A stretch of 64,000 nt of DNA from Billgrantia pellis (GTDB taxonomy: Bacteria; Pseudomonadota; Gammaproteobacteria; Pseudomonadales; Halomonadaceae): the NCBI RefSeq assembly GCF_008297955.1, contig NZ_VTPY01000004.1, forward strand, positions 1-64,000. The letters are read 5' to 3'. A program made the position numbers and the translations under genes. The notes below the pieces were generated by a model, which was not told where the DNA came from, ran no database searches, and saw only the letters and a list, made by a program, of their open reading frames with translations. Shown one piece after another: positions 19,168-27,787 of the stretch (its first letter is position 1; each line of letters opens with the position of its first letter).

Positions 19168-19569
19168 TCAGTGAACCTGGTTGGGGCTGGCCAGACGGAA
19201 GGGGGCGATGGCGACCTCGAAGGGACGCTGGCTGGCCGTGTCGACGCAGGTATAGGCGCCCTCCATCACGCCCACCGGTCCATCAAGGATGGCCCGACTG
19301 GTGTACCGAAAGGTCTGGCCGGGACCAATCATGGGCTGCTGTCCCACCACGCCCTTTCCGCGCACTTCCTGCACCTTGCCACTGCCTTGGGTGATCCGCC
19401 AATGCCGAGCCAGCAATTGCAGGCTGCGCGTCGAGTGGTTGTGGATGGTCACGGTATAGCTGAAGACATAGCGTGATTCTTCGAGAGAGGACTCGTCGAC
19501 GCGAAAGACGGGTTCCACATCGACGAGCACCTGACGCTCCAGCGGGATGTCCGAAGAAGCCTGGGTCAT
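19168..19569 (-). CDS. apaG: Co2+/Mg2+ efflux-associated protein ApaG
   Basis: A 133-aa small beta-rich protein (FN3-like) with the conserved SYTVTIHNHSTRSLQLLARHWRITQGSGKVQEV and GVVGQQPMIGPGQTFRYTS blocks. Its biochemical role is poorly known; mutants of Salmonella corD (apaG) affect cobalt and magnesium efflux. ATG 19569 overlaps the rsmA stop by four bases. Confidence 0.95.
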   Translation of the reverse strand: MTQASSDIPLERQVLVDVEPVFRVDESSLEESRYVFSYTVTIHNHSTRSLQLLARHWRITQGSGKVQEVRGKGVVGQQPMIGPGQTFRYTSRAILDGPVGVMEGAYTCVDTASQRPFEVAIAPFRLASPNQVH

Positions 19570-20378
19570 GTCGTCGCCTCCGTTGCGGCCAGATGATTGG
19601 CGATGCGCACGAACTCCTCGACGCCGAGCGTCTGGGGACGCCGTCCCGGATCGATACCCAGCGCCCCGAGCGCATCGGCATCGACCACCCCCTTGAGGTT
19701 GTTGCGCAGCGTCTTGCGCCGCTGGGCGAATGCCTGGCGCACGACATGGAACAACAACGTCTCGTCATCGGCCGGCCACGGTAGCACCGTGTGTGGCCTT
19801 AGCCTGACGATGGCCGAGTCGACCTTGGGACGGGGCACAAAGGCCTCCGGTGGCACTGTGAACAGAGCATCCACGCGACAGCGATACTGCGCCATGACCG
19901 AGAGCCGTCCCCAGTCGGGGCCTCCCGGCTCGGCAGCCAGACGCTCCACCACTTCCTTCTGCAGCATGAAATGCATGTCGGCAATGGCGTCGCCCGCTTC
20001 CAGCAGATGGCCGATCAATGGCGTTGAGATATTGTACGGCAGGTTGCCGACCACCCGCAGCGGAGGGCCCTCGCCACGCAGGGCGCGGAAGTCGAACTTC
20101 AGCGCATCGCCTTCGTGGATGATGAAGCCGGAATGGTTGAAGAACTGCACGCGCAGTCCCGGAATCAGGTCGCGATCCAGCTCGATCACTTCCAGATGGC
20201 CATCGGCCGCTTCGAGCAATGGCTCGGTCAGGGCCCCCTGACCGGGGCCGATCTCGACCAGCCGGTCGCCGGAGCGGGGCCCGATGGCGCGCACGATGCG
20301 CGAGATGATGCCGGGGTCACGCAGGAAATTCTGGCCGAAGCGCTTGCGAGCGCGATGGACCGGCGGGCGCGAAGCCAT
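19566..20378 (-). CDS. rsmA: 16S rRNA (adenine1518-N6/adenine1519-N6)-dimethyltransferase RsmA (KsgA)
   Basis: A 270-aa SAM-dependent methyltransferase acting late in 30S assembly. The N-terminus KRFGQNFLRDPGIISRIV is diagnostic. The SAM site is VEIGPGQGALTEPLL and the catalytic motif is NLPYNIST. It follows pdxA after 26 bases. Confidence 0.97.
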   Translation of the reverse strand: MASRPPVHRARKRFGQNFLRDPGIISRIVRAIGPRSGDRLVEIGPGQGALTEPLLEAADGHLEVIELDRDLIPGLRVQFFNHSGFIIHEGDALKFDFRALRGEGPPLRVVGNLPYNISTPLIGHLLEAGDAIADMHFMLQKEVVERLAAEPGGPDWGRLSVMAQYRCRVDALFTVPPEAFVPRPKVDSAIVRLRPHTVLPWPADDETLLFHVVRQAFAQRRKTLRNNLKGVVDADALGALGIDPGRRPQTLGVEEFVRIANHLAATEATT

Positions 20379-20404
20379 GGTAAATCCTTGTCTTGGTCGT
20401 ATCG

Positions 20405-21460
20405 TCAGGAAGCGGCCGCGCCACGGCGGGCCATGTCGGCGGCGAGCGCGACGGCGATGCGCAGGCTGCCGATATCGGCGACCCCATGGCCGGCCAGGTC
20501 CAGTGCCGTACCGTGATCCACCGAGGTACGTACGAACGGCAACCCCAAGGTCACGTTGGCGGCCCGGCCGAAGCCGGCGTACTTCAGCACAGCCAGCCCT
20601 TGATCATGATACATCGCCAGCACGGCATCGATAGCGGCCAGGTGACGAGGCGTGAACAGGGTATCGGCCGGCAGCGGCCCGTCAAGCGCCAGCCCCTCGC
20701 GACGCAGCTGTGCCAGGCAGGGCGAAATCACCTCGAGTTCCTCGCGGCCGAGGTGACCGCCTTCGCCGGCATGAGGATTGAGTCCACACACGGCGATGCG
20801 CGGCGTCGCGATGCCGAACCAGCGCGCGAGGCCGGCGTGAAGGATAAGCAGAATGCGCTCAAGGCGCGTGGCGGTGATCGCGTCGGCCACCTCCCGCAAT
20901 GGCAGATGCGTGGTGGCCAGCGCCACGCGCAACGCCGAGCTGCCCTGCCAATCTGGCACGCGAGCGTGCAGGGCACTGTCCGTTGCCAGCATCATGACCA
21001 CTTCCTCGATGCCGCAGGCATCGCGCAGGTATTCGGTATGGCCCCGAAAGCCGGCGTGGCCGGCATCGAGAATCACGCCCTTGTGCAGCGGCGCGGTGAC
21101 CATGCCGTCGGCCTGCCCGCGATGGCAGGCGTCGATCGCCATGTCGAGCGTTTCGAGCACGTAGCCGGCATTGGCCACATCGAGCTTGCCGGGGTGGCTG
21201 GGTCGGCGCAGCGCCACCGGCCACACCGGCAACACGCCAGGCCTCGTCGGCGGTACCGCTTCGCCCGGAGCCAGCGCGCGCAGGGCGACCTCGAGACCGA
21301 GCGTGGCCGCTCGCTCGGCCAGCAGCCGCGGATCGCCTATCGCCACGATCCGCCCCGGCAGCTCCTCCTCCGTCATCAACTGCAACACCAGTTCGGGCCC
21401 GATGCCGGCGGGTTCGCCGGTGGTGAGAGCCAGTACGGGCGCATCAGGCGGCATCGTCAT
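20405..21460 (-). CDS. pdxA: 4-hydroxythreonine-4-phosphate dehydrogenase PdxA
   Basis: A 351-aa zinc enzyme of pyridoxal 5'-phosphate synthesis. Motifs: LALTTGEPAGIGPEL at the start, GHTEYL, NPHAGEGG and MYHDQGLAVLK, FVRTSVDHGTALDLAG near the end. The histidines in these blocks are the metal ligands of the family. One-base overlap with surA (TGATG), so the two are coupled. Confidence 0.97.
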   Translation of the reverse strand: MTMPPDAPVLALTTGEPAGIGPELVLQLMTEEELPGRIVAIGDPRLLAERAATLGLEVALRALAPGEAVPPTRPGVLPVWPVALRRPSHPGKLDVANAGYVLETLDMAIDACHRGQADGMVTAPLHKGVILDAGHAGFRGHTEYLRDACGIEEVVMMLATDSALHARVPDWQGSSALRVALATTHLPLREVADAITATRLERILLILHAGLARWFGIATPRIAVCGLNPHAGEGGHLGREELEVISPCLAQLRREGLALDGPLPADTLFTPRHLAAIDAVLAMYHDQGLAVLKYAGFGRAANVTLGLPFVRTSVDHGTALDLAGHGVADIGSLRIAVALAADMARRGAAAS

Positions 21461-22125
21461 CAGCGACCTTCGGCGAGCCGATTGTCGACGAACGCCTCGG
21501 CACGGATTTCCTGGAGCCAGGCCTCCAGCGCCTCGTTGGCCTTGCGCTGGAAGACCATCTGGCGCGCTTGCTCGCGGCTCACGTTGCCGCCCTGCTGCTC
21601 CATAAAGCGCTCGACCTCGCGCTCGCTGACGTTGACGCGGCCTCCGATGCGACGCTGATGCAGTTCGCGCAGCAGCATCTCGCGACGGATCTCCTCACGC
21701 ACGGTCGACATGGTCAGTCCGTCGGCCTCCAGCGCATCGGCGAACTGATCGAGGGTCATGCCGTTGCTCTCGGCAATTTCACGGATCTGGCGGTTGAGTG
21801 CGGTATCGTCGACGGAAAGCCCGGCATCCGCCGCCATTTGCAGTTGGATTTCCTCGACGATGATCTGCTCCAGAACCTGCTCCCGCAGCATCGCCTCGGG
21901 AGGCAACTGTTGGCCACGCGCGGCCAGTTGGCTGCGCGCCTGCGCCATGCGTTCCTCGAGTTGGCTCTGCATGATGGCCTGCTGGTTGACCACGGCCACG
22001 ATGCGGTCCAGGGATTGCCGCTGTACCGGCTGATAGTCCTGGGCCTGGGCCGCGAACGGCAAGACGCCAAGGCACAGGGCCAACCCCAGGGTGGCCCCCA
22101 GGGACGCGAGTCGCGGAATCCGCAT
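21460..22125 (-). CDS. surA: Periplasmic chaperone SurA, lacking both PPIase domains
   Basis: A 221-aa protein where E. coli SurA has about 428. ATG 22125 follows GAGAGGAAAG; an upstream in-frame ATG at 22143 has no ribosome site. A signal peptide (about residues 1-28, cleavage after AQA) precedes the SurA N-terminal domain (LDRIVAVVNQQAIMQSQLEERM, LEQIIVEEIQLQMAADAGLSVDD, TMSTVREEIRREMLLREL). The chain then passes directly into the C-terminal helix (EQARQMVFQRKANEALEAWLQEIRAEAFVDNRL), with neither parvulin domain. The N plus C core carries outer-membrane-protein chaperone activity in E. coli, so this is probably functional. Next to lptD, a known SurA client. Confidence 0.88.
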   Translation of the reverse strand: MRIPRLASLGATLGLALCLGVLPFAAQAQDYQPVQRQSLDRIVAVVNQQAIMQSQLEERMAQARSQLAARGQQLPPEAMLREQVLEQIIVEEIQLQMAADAGLSVDDTALNRQIREIAESNGMTLDQFADALEADGLTMSTVREEIRREMLLRELHQRRIGGRVNVSEREVERFMEQQGGNVSREQARQMVFQRKANEALEAWLQEIRAEAFVDNRLAEGR

Positions 22126-22200
22126 GTCGTTCTTTCCTCTCATGATGTGACTGCCAAAGGGCCAACCCGGGTCGGCTCAGAAATCCTGCCAAGGCTCTGC

Positions 22201-24627
22201 TCAGAACTCTGTGGCGCGATAGCCGGGTATGGCCGTTTCGAAATATCCGGCGGCATTGCCGCCGACGCCGCCCAGTCCTTTGAACACGAAGCGCAGGAAG
22301 ATACCGCGCTCGGTGGTGTCATCCTCGATGGTATTCGCAGTGTCGTTGTCCTCGATCCACTCACGCCATACCAGCTGCAGACCATAGCAGCAGTCGTTCC
22401 ACTGTACACCGGCCATCTGATCCAGGCTGCGACGGTTGGTATGGTCGTGGAGATAGCGTCCGATGACATCGATCCTCGGATTGACCTTGTAGGCGAAGGA
22501 GAGCTCGTACTCCTCGCGATCGTACCCCAGGCGATCTTTGTCTTCCCCGGACGGATCGAATCCTTCGAGTTGCCAGCGATAGGCAAGGTTCAATACATGG
22601 CCGCGGGGATCGCGATAGGCAACGCCTACGCTGCTGCGCTCCGTGCGACTCCGATGGTCGTCGTAGAGCCACTCGTAGCGCGTGCTCCAACGGTCGTTGA
22701 TTCGCCAGTCCAGGCGCGTCACCCACGGAGATCGGTCGCGTATCGCCTGATAGAGGCGCTCACCGTCGTCGGCTCGCGGTGAAGGCAGCGTGTCGGGATC
22801 GCCGGCCATGTCGATGCTGCGGTCGTCGAAGTAGTACGCTTGTCCCACGCCCAGCATGAAGCGGTCACGACCGCTCCCGTCTTCCAGGAAACGACTGCTC
22901 ACCGCGTAGGAGATACGGTTGAGGTCGCCGATGCGATCAGAGCCCGTGAAACGGTATGGCGACCAGAGCTGATTCCAGGAAAAGGCGCGTTCGTCGCTAT
23001 CGAAATCGGGAAACTCGCTCTGGTCGCGGGCCGGCACGTAGGCATAGTTGAGCCGCGGCTCCAGGGTCTGACGGTAGTCGCGCCCTCCGAGCTCGAGCTC
23101 GCGCTCGAATATCAGGCCACCGTCGATCGAGGCGACCGGCACTGCACGCTGCAGCGAGGTACTGCGTTCGGTTTCCCGTTCGCCGTAGTCGAGGTCGTAG
23201 GCGGTGTAGAGCCACTCCACCCTCGGCTCCAGGTGCCCCCAGGATTCATCGAAGCGCCAGCCTGTCGCCGGCGACAGGTGCAGTCTCGTTCCGGTGGCGG
23301 ATTCCCGCAGCGGCACGCGGGTGCGATCGACGTCGCGCCAGAAGTAGGTGACGTCGGAGCGCCACTGCTGGTAGAGCCCACCGGGTTGGGACCAGCGCGC
23401 GGCGGCGCTAAGGCTGGGCAGTCGATAGAACGGTTTGTCACGGTCACGCAGCGGGTGTTCGAGCCGCTGGTAGCCCTGGGCGCGCGCCTGCAGGTTCCAT
23501 GTATCACCGCGGTAGTTGAGCAGGGCCAGCCGTGGCATGTTGCTGGGCCCCTCGCCGAAGGCGCTGCCGAAGTCGTCGAAGTAGCGACCGTCGCTGGCCG
23601 CGCCGTAGCGCAGGTTGTAGCGGGTGCGGGCGTCGAACGAACCGCTATGCATGTAGTCGACGTACCAGCGATCCTCGCCTTCGAAGCGCCGGGTTTCATC
23701 ATCGCTGGCGCCGCCGTCGTCGTTCGACAGGTAGGCCCCCTCGATCTGACCGGCATCGGTGGGGAACAGGTAACGGTATTCGCCCCCCAGCAGCAAACCA
23801 TGCTCGGTAATCCAACGCGGCGTGATGGTGGCGTCGTGATTGGGCGCGATGTTCCAGTAGAACGGCTGGGCGTAATCGAGACTGTCGCTGGAGAGTCCCA
23901 GCGCGGGCCACAGGAAGCCCGTATGACGTCGGTCGTCGATGGGAAAGCGCACCCAGGGCCAGTAGAATACCGGGACCCGTCCCACTTCCAGGCGCGCGTG
24001 ACGCGCGGTACCGAAGCCGCTCTCGCGGTCGAGAATCAGGTCGCGCGTCGCCAGTCGCCACAGGGAATCGCCGGGATCGCAGGTAGTGAAGTTCGACGAG
24101 ATCAGCCGATAGCGCCCATCTTCCAGCCGCGACAGTTGCACCGCATCGCCGCGCAGGTGCTGGTCATGGATCACGTAGTGGGCCGAATCGACACGGGCCG
24201 CGTCGCTGTTCAACGAAACCTCGGCGGCCTCCCCACGCACCAGCAGATTGAGATCGCGCAGCGCCAGCGGCCCCTCGGCCTCGGCATGCTCACGCCCGGA
24301 AGGCATGCGCACCTTGGGGGATTCGAGCTGGCTGTCGCCGCGACGCAGGATCACCTCGCCATTGAGAATGGTCTCGCCATCCTCACCGTAATAGGCGCTG
24401 TCAGCTTCGGCGCTGACCCTCCCTGGGTCTTCGGTCGCGGGCAAACGATAGGCGGGCATCACGTAGACACCGCGGCACAGCGCCTCGTCGGGTCGATCGC
24501 TTCCCCAAGGGTGCCAGTCCAGTTGCCAGGCCGGCAATGGCTCAAGTGCCATCGCCAGCGGCGCACCGATCGTCAGGCCGGAAGAGATCAAGCCGGCCAA
24601 CGCCGTTCCCGCATGTCGCTTGCCCAT
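22201..24627 (-). CDS. lptD: LPS-assembly protein LptD
   Basis: An 808-aa outer-membrane translocon that inserts lipopolysaccharide with LptE. A signal peptide occupies residues 1-27 (cleavage after AMA). An OstA-like periplasmic domain (about 65-165: VSAEADSAYYGEDGETILNGEVILRRGDSQLES) precedes the LptD beta-barrel. The cysteines needed for the interdomain disulfides are present: C51, C183 and the late pair in QWNDCCYGLQLVW. It is first of the lptD-surA-pdxA-rsmA-apaG-apaH run and is divergent from amgK. Confidence 0.97.
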   Translation of the reverse strand: MGKRHAGTALAGLISSGLTIGAPLAMALEPLPAWQLDWHPWGSDRPDEALCRGVYVMPAYRLPATEDPGRVSAEADSAYYGEDGETILNGEVILRRGDSQLESPKVRMPSGREHAEAEGPLALRDLNLLVRGEAAEVSLNSDAARVDSAHYVIHDQHLRGDAVQLSRLEDGRYRLISSNFTTCDPGDSLWRLATRDLILDRESGFGTARHARLEVGRVPVFYWPWVRFPIDDRRHTGFLWPALGLSSDSLDYAQPFYWNIAPNHDATITPRWITEHGLLLGGEYRYLFPTDAGQIEGAYLSNDDGGASDDETRRFEGEDRWYVDYMHSGSFDARTRYNLRYGAASDGRYFDDFGSAFGEGPSNMPRLALLNYRGDTWNLQARAQGYQRLEHPLRDRDKPFYRLPSLSAAARWSQPGGLYQQWRSDVTYFWRDVDRTRVPLRESATGTRLHLSPATGWRFDESWGHLEPRVEWLYTAYDLDYGERETERSTSLQRAVPVASIDGGLIFERELELGGRDYRQTLEPRLNYAYVPARDQSEFPDFDSDERAFSWNQLWSPYRFTGSDRIGDLNRISYAVSSRFLEDGSGRDRFMLGVGQAYYFDDRSIDMAGDPDTLPSPRADDGERLYQAIRDRSPWVTRLDWRINDRWSTRYEWLYDDHRSRTERSSVGVAYRDPRGHVLNLAYRWQLEGFDPSGEDKDRLGYDREEYELSFAYKVNPRIDVIGRYLHDHTNRRSLDQMAGVQWNDCCYGLQLVWREWIEDNDTANTIEDDTTERGIFLRFVFKGLGGVGGNAAGYFETAIPGYRATEF

Positions 24628-24660
24628 GGTCCCTCGATGTCCTTGGCGAAGAGAATCGGT

Positions 24661-24666
24661 ATTATA
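24661..24666 (-). promoter_or_regulatory. Candidate -10 element for lptD
   Basis: A perfect TATAAT on the minus strand, 34 bases before the lptD start, in the 137-bp gap shared with amgK. No good -35 hexamer was seen at 16-18 bases, so only the -10 is called. Confidence 0.3.
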
Positions 24667-24764
24667 CAGACCGCACCCAGCCTGTCGTATGTGCCGGAGC
24701 GGTCAGCATGCGGCGGTGCCCCACGGGCGTCAACCGGCACCGTCCGACACAGCAAGGAGCCAGC

Positions 24765-25808
24765 ATGACCCAGGCCGACACATCGACGCGCTTCGACGCC
24801 CTACGCCACTGGGCAGCCGAGCGGCACCGGTTACCCGCCGAGGCGCTCGACCTGCGTCTGGCCGCGGGCGACGCCAGCTTTCGCCGCTACTTTCGCCTGA
24901 CCCTGCCCGGTGGTGACACGCGCATGCTCATGGATGCGCCACCCGTCCAGGAAGACAGCCGCCCCTTCGTCGACATCGCGCGCCGCTGGCGGGCCGGGGG
25001 CCTGCCGGTGCCGGCGCTGTACGCGGTGGACCTGGAGGCCGGTTTTCTCGAACTCGATGACCTGGGCGATACCCCGCTGCAGACCCGTTTTGCCGGCGAA
25101 ACCCATCCGGAGACCCTGACCTGGCACGAACGCGCTTTCGAGCTGATTCACCAACTGCAGGATCGCGCCGGTCCCGGCGCGCTGCCGAACTACGATGCCG
25201 CCCTGCTCGGCCGCGAGCTGGATCTGTTCATCGATTGGTGCCAGGACAGGTGGCTGGGCATGGCCACGCCACCGCCCGGCTGGGGCGAACTTCGCGAAGC
25301 GCTGATCGACTCGGCCCTGGCCCAACCGGTGGTGACGGTGCACCGCGATTTCGATGCCATGAACCTGATGGTGCGCGACGAGCGCCTCTACCTGATCGAT
25401 TTCCAGGACGCCGTGGCCGGCCCCATCAGTTACGACCTGATCTCGTTGCTGCGCGGTCGCTACTGTCACTTTTCCGCAGAACGCTTCGCCTCCTGGACCG
25501 AAGCCTTCCGTCAGCGGGCGATCACAGACGGTCGCCTGCCGGGCACCATGACTGCCGAGGGTTTCCACCGGCAGGTGCAGGCCATGGCCGCCCAGCGCTC
25601 GCTCAAGGTACTCGGTATCTTCTGCCGCCTGACCCTGCGTGACGGCCGCTCGGGCTATCTCGAACGATTGCCTCACTTTCTCGCCCACCTGGAAGCGAGC
25701 CTCGTCGACCTGCCCGAGCATCAGCGCTTCTATCGCTGGCTCCTCGGAGAGTTCCGCCCCGCTCTGGCGCATCGCCTGGCTTCCCTGGCCCAAGGAGGGC
25801 CCCGATGA
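24765..25808 (+). CDS. amgK: N-acetylmuramate/N-acetylglucosamine anomeric kinase AmgK
   Basis: A 347-aa aminoglycoside-phosphotransferase-fold kinase. In Pseudomonas, AmgK phosphorylates MurNAc at C1 and MurU then makes UDP-MurNAc, bypassing the fosfomycin-sensitive MurA step. Seen: [15 protein letters not shown] near the N-terminus, catalytic loop [14 protein letters not shown], metal motif [23 protein letters not shown] 24765 is preceded by AAGGAG; the earlier open frame overlaps the promoter. Gene order lptD-amgK-murU matches Pseudomonas, which supports the call. Overlaps murU by four bases. Confidence 0.93.
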   Translation: MTQADTSTRFDALRHWAAERHRLPAEALDLRLAAGDASFRRYFRLTLPGGDTRMLMDAPPVQEDSRPFVDIARRWRAGGLPVPALYAVDLEAGFLELDDLGDTPLQTRFAGETHPETLTWHERAFELIHQLQDRAGPGALPNYDAALLGRELDLFIDWCQDRWLGMATPPPGWGELREALIDSALAQPVVTVHRDFDAMNLMVRDERLYLIDFQDAVAGPISYDLISLLRGRYCHFSAERFASWTEAFRQRAITDGRLPGTMTAEGFHRQVQAMAAQRSLKVLGIFCRLTLRDGRSGYLERLPHFLAHLEASLVDLPEHQRFYRWLLGEFRPALAHRLASLAQGGPR

Positions 25809-26476
25809 AGGCGATGATCCTTGCCGCCGGCCTCGGAAAACGCATGCGACCGTTGACCGACCGCTGCCCCAAACCGCTGCTGCCCGTGGCGGGCAAGCCG
25901 CTGATTGTGCACCATCTGGAGCGGCTGGCGTCGGCGGGGATCCGGGATGTGATCGTCAACGTCAGCTATCGCGCCGAGCAGATCGTCGAGGCGCTGGGCG
26001 ACGGCAGCGCCTATGGTGTGTCGATCGCCTGGAGCCGCGAGAGCACCCCGCTGGAGACCGGCGGTGGCATCCGCCAGGCGCTGCTGCTGCTGGGTGACGC
26101 CCCCTTCCTGCTGGTGAATGGGGACGTCTGGAGCGATTTCGATCCTGCCAACCTGCCCCCGCTGGGCGACGACCTGGCCCACCTGGTACTGGTCGACAAC
26201 CCCGCGCACCACCCCATGGGGGATTTCCACCTCGGCGCCACCGGGCGGGTACACGCTCAGGGTGAGCCACGGTTGACCTACGCCGGGCTCGGCCTGCTTG
26301 ACCCGGCCCTGGTCGCCGACCAAGCGCCGGGTGAGTTCCCCCTGGCCCCGCTGCTGCGCGAGGCGATGCACGCCGGACGCGTCGGCGGCACCCATCATTG
26401 CGGTCGCTGGGTCGACGTGGGCACGCCTGAGCGCTTGGCCGAACTCGACCGCGAGCTGTGCCGGCGCCGGGGCTGA
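25805..26476 (+). CDS. murU: N-acetylmuramate alpha-1-phosphate uridylyltransferase MurU
   Basis: A 223-aa sugar nucleotidyltransferase with the N-terminal signature [19 protein letters not shown] and [20 protein letters not shown]. The acidic metal site is in [11 protein letters not shown] and the late [10 protein letters not shown] motif is present. It converts MurNAc-1-P to UDP-MurNAc after AmgK. ATGA overlap with amgK indicates translational coupling. Confidence 0.94.
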   Translation: MKAMILAAGLGKRMRPLTDRCPKPLLPVAGKPLIVHHLERLASAGIRDVIVNVSYRAEQIVEALGDGSAYGVSIAWSRESTPLETGGGIRQALLLLGDAPFLLVNGDVWSDFDPANLPPLGDDLAHLVLVDNPAHHPMGDFHLGATGRVHAQGEPRLTYAGLGLLDPALVADQAPGEFPLAPLLREAMHAGRVGGTHHCGRWVDVGTPERLAELDRELCRRRG

Positions 26477-26516
26477 GCCCGAGGCAACACAGTGGTAAGC
26501 TGCCCGAAATTGCCGT

Positions 26517-26741
26517 GGATCAGCGCATCTAACCAATAGGAAGGAGTTCAGCTCGTGAAAGCCAGCGTCAAGTGGACCGATAATTGCCAGTTCGTCGCCT
26601 GGGGTTGTAGAGAGTGGGCAGCGGCCACGGGGCCGTCGCGGATCAGCGCATCTAACCAATAGGAAGGAGTTCAGCTCGTGAAAGCCAGCGTCAAGTGGAC
26701 CGATGGTCGCCAGTTCGTCGCCGAGTCCGGCAGCGGCCATA
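26517..26741 (+). repeat. Imperfect tandem duplication of the osmC-family 5' region (123-bp period)
   Basis: Bases 26517-26581 are identical, without gaps, to 26640-26704 (65 bp). The repeat covers the leader, the AAGGAG ribosome site, the GTG start and nine sense codons after it. Similarity continues with substitutions (CCAGTTCGTCGCC shared) and, after an insertion in the first copy, reappears as GGCAGCGGCCA. The period is 123 bp, a multiple of three. The upstream copy looks like a decayed partial duplicate. Confidence 0.9.
26555..26662 (+). CDS. Short upstream ORF (35 aa) made by the duplicated osmC 5' end
   Basis: GTG 26555 with a perfect AAGGAG site opens a 35-codon frame beginning like the downstream protein (MKASVKWTD), then diverging (CQFVAWGCREW) and ending at TAG 26660-26662. 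That stop lies directly before the second AAGGAG, so translation here could be coupled to the real gene at 26678. It may be a decayed gene fragment, a functional leader ORF or simply noise; the ribosome site argues that it is translated. Confidence 0.45.
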   Translation: MKASVKWTDNCQFVAWGCREWAAATGPSRISASNQ

Positions 26742-27097
26742 GCGTCGTGATTGACGGTCCGCCCGATCATGGCGGCCGCAACACCGGGCCGCGCCCCATG
26801 GAAATGTTGCTGATGGGCCTGGGCGCCTGCACGTCCTTCGACGTGCTGGAGATTCTCGAGAAGTCGCGCGCCGGCGTCACCGACTGCGTGGCGAGCATCG
26901 AGGCGGAACGCGCCGACACGGTGCCGAGCGTATTCACCAAGATCCACGTTCACTTCACTGTCAGCGGCCACAAGCTCAAGGAGAACCAAGTCAAGCGCGC
27001 CGTGGAGCTTTCCGCCGAGAAGTACTGCAGCGCCTCGATCATGCTGGCCAAGGGCGGCGTCGAAGTCACCCACTCCTACAGCATCGTCGACGATTGA
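26678..27097 (+). CDS. OsmC-family protein, YhfA-like
   Basis: A 139-aa OsmC/Ohr-fold protein with GTG start and a strong AAGGAG. Seen: PRPMEMLLMGLGACTSFDVLEIL, with the first redox cysteine, and LSAEKYCSASIMLAKG, with the second; these two cysteines reduce peroxides in OsmC and Ohr. The sequence is closest in memory to E. coli YhfA, whose role is unclear. A PrkB-type kinase, YhfA's neighbour in E. coli, is also close by (28982). A convergent terminator follows. Confidence 0.88.
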   Translation: MKASVKWTDGRQFVAESGSGHSVVIDGPPDHGGRNTGPRPMEMLLMGLGACTSFDVLEILEKSRAGVTDCVASIEAERADTVPSVFTKIHVHFTVSGHKLKENQVKRAVELSAEKYCSASIMLAKGGVEVTHSYSIVDD

Positions 27098-27121
27098 TTC
27101 GGCGAAACCACCTCGCCTCAT

Positions 27122-27158
27122 GAACGCAAGGGGCCCGCCAAAGCGGGCCCTTGCGTTC
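27122..27158. terminator. Bidirectional terminator between the OsmC-family gene and the glycosylase gene
   Basis: GAACGCAAG pairs with CTTGCGTTC, with an inner GGGCCCGC/GCGGGCCC stem and a small bulge. It lies between two converging genes and has short T runs on both sides (TTGCGTTC). Confidence 0.65.
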
Positions 27159-27170
27159 GTGCCGTGCCAG

Positions 27171-27773
27171 CTAGACGGGCGGCGCGTCCACGTGTCGCCA
27201 GAGATACAGCGCCAGGTGCGAGCGGTACGGAGCGAAGCGTGCGGCTGTACGCTGGGTCTTGCGCCGTGGGCTGGTGAGTCGCGCCAGCGTCTTGCGTGCG
27301 GCCACGTCCCCTTCCGGCCAGACATCCGGCTCGCCGAAATAGAAGATCGATACCATATCGGCCGTCCACTGCCCCACGCCCCACAGCGCGGTCAGGCGCC
27401 TCGATCGCTCGGCATGATCGAGTTCACGCAGGATGTCGGCCTCGAGGCGACCGGCCCGCGCCTCCTCGGCGATCAGGCACAGCGCCCTGACCTTGGCGCC
27501 TGACAGGCCACAGCCACGCAGGACGTCCTGGTTGGATGCGGCAAGGAACTCCATCAGCGGGGCATCGCCCGCTGCAGCGAGCACGCGCCCCCAAATCGAG
27601 CGCGCCGCCTTCACCGAGAGTTGCTGTCCCGCCACCGAACGACACAGACGTTCGGCCAAGGGCTGGCGGTTGTCGACCATGAGCGTTATCGGCCCGCCCC
27701 GCTCGATGGCATCGGCGAGCAGAGGACTCAGCTCTCGAGCGACCTCGACGAAGCGTTCATGGATGTCGGACAT
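27171..27773 (-). CDS. DNA-3-methyladenine glycosylase II family (HhH-GPD)
   Basis: A 200-aa base-excision repair glycosylase removing alkylated bases. The helix-hairpin-helix LTALWGVGQWTADMVSIFYFGEPDVWPEGDVA holds the catalytic aspartate (last D of the G-x-D-V block). The upstream block RLCRSVAGQQLSVKAARSIWGRV is the family's first helix pair. It is shorter than E. coli AlkA (282 aa), lacking AlkA's N-terminal domain, so it is an AlkA-like MagII-type enzyme; exact substrate range is not readable. Confidence 0.9.
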   Translation of the reverse strand: MSDIHERFVEVARELSPLLADAIERGGPITLMVDNRQPLAERLCRSVAGQQLSVKAARSIWGRVLAAAGDAPLMEFLAASNQDVLRGCGLSGAKVRALCLIAEEARAGRLEADILRELDHAERSRRLTALWGVGQWTADMVSIFYFGEPDVWPEGDVAARKTLARLTSPRRKTQRTAARFAPYRSHLALYLWRHVDAPPV

Positions 27774-27787
27774 GGCCTGGGCTCGGC

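Noticed and set aside
21460-22125. SurA as a frameshifted or broken gene
   Set aside because: N-domain and C-terminal helix are in one frame with proper start and stop, and no PPIase remnant is seen in other frames nearby.
22840-24768. 642-codon plus-strand frame opposite lptD
   Set aside because: High-GC antisense shadow; lptD on the other strand has signal, domains and conserved cysteines, while this frame has no motif or ribosome site.
25730-27325. 531-codon minus-strand frame opposite murU and the OsmC-family gene
   Set aside because: Shadow frame; the internal repeat in its translation only reflects the DNA duplication at 26517-26741.
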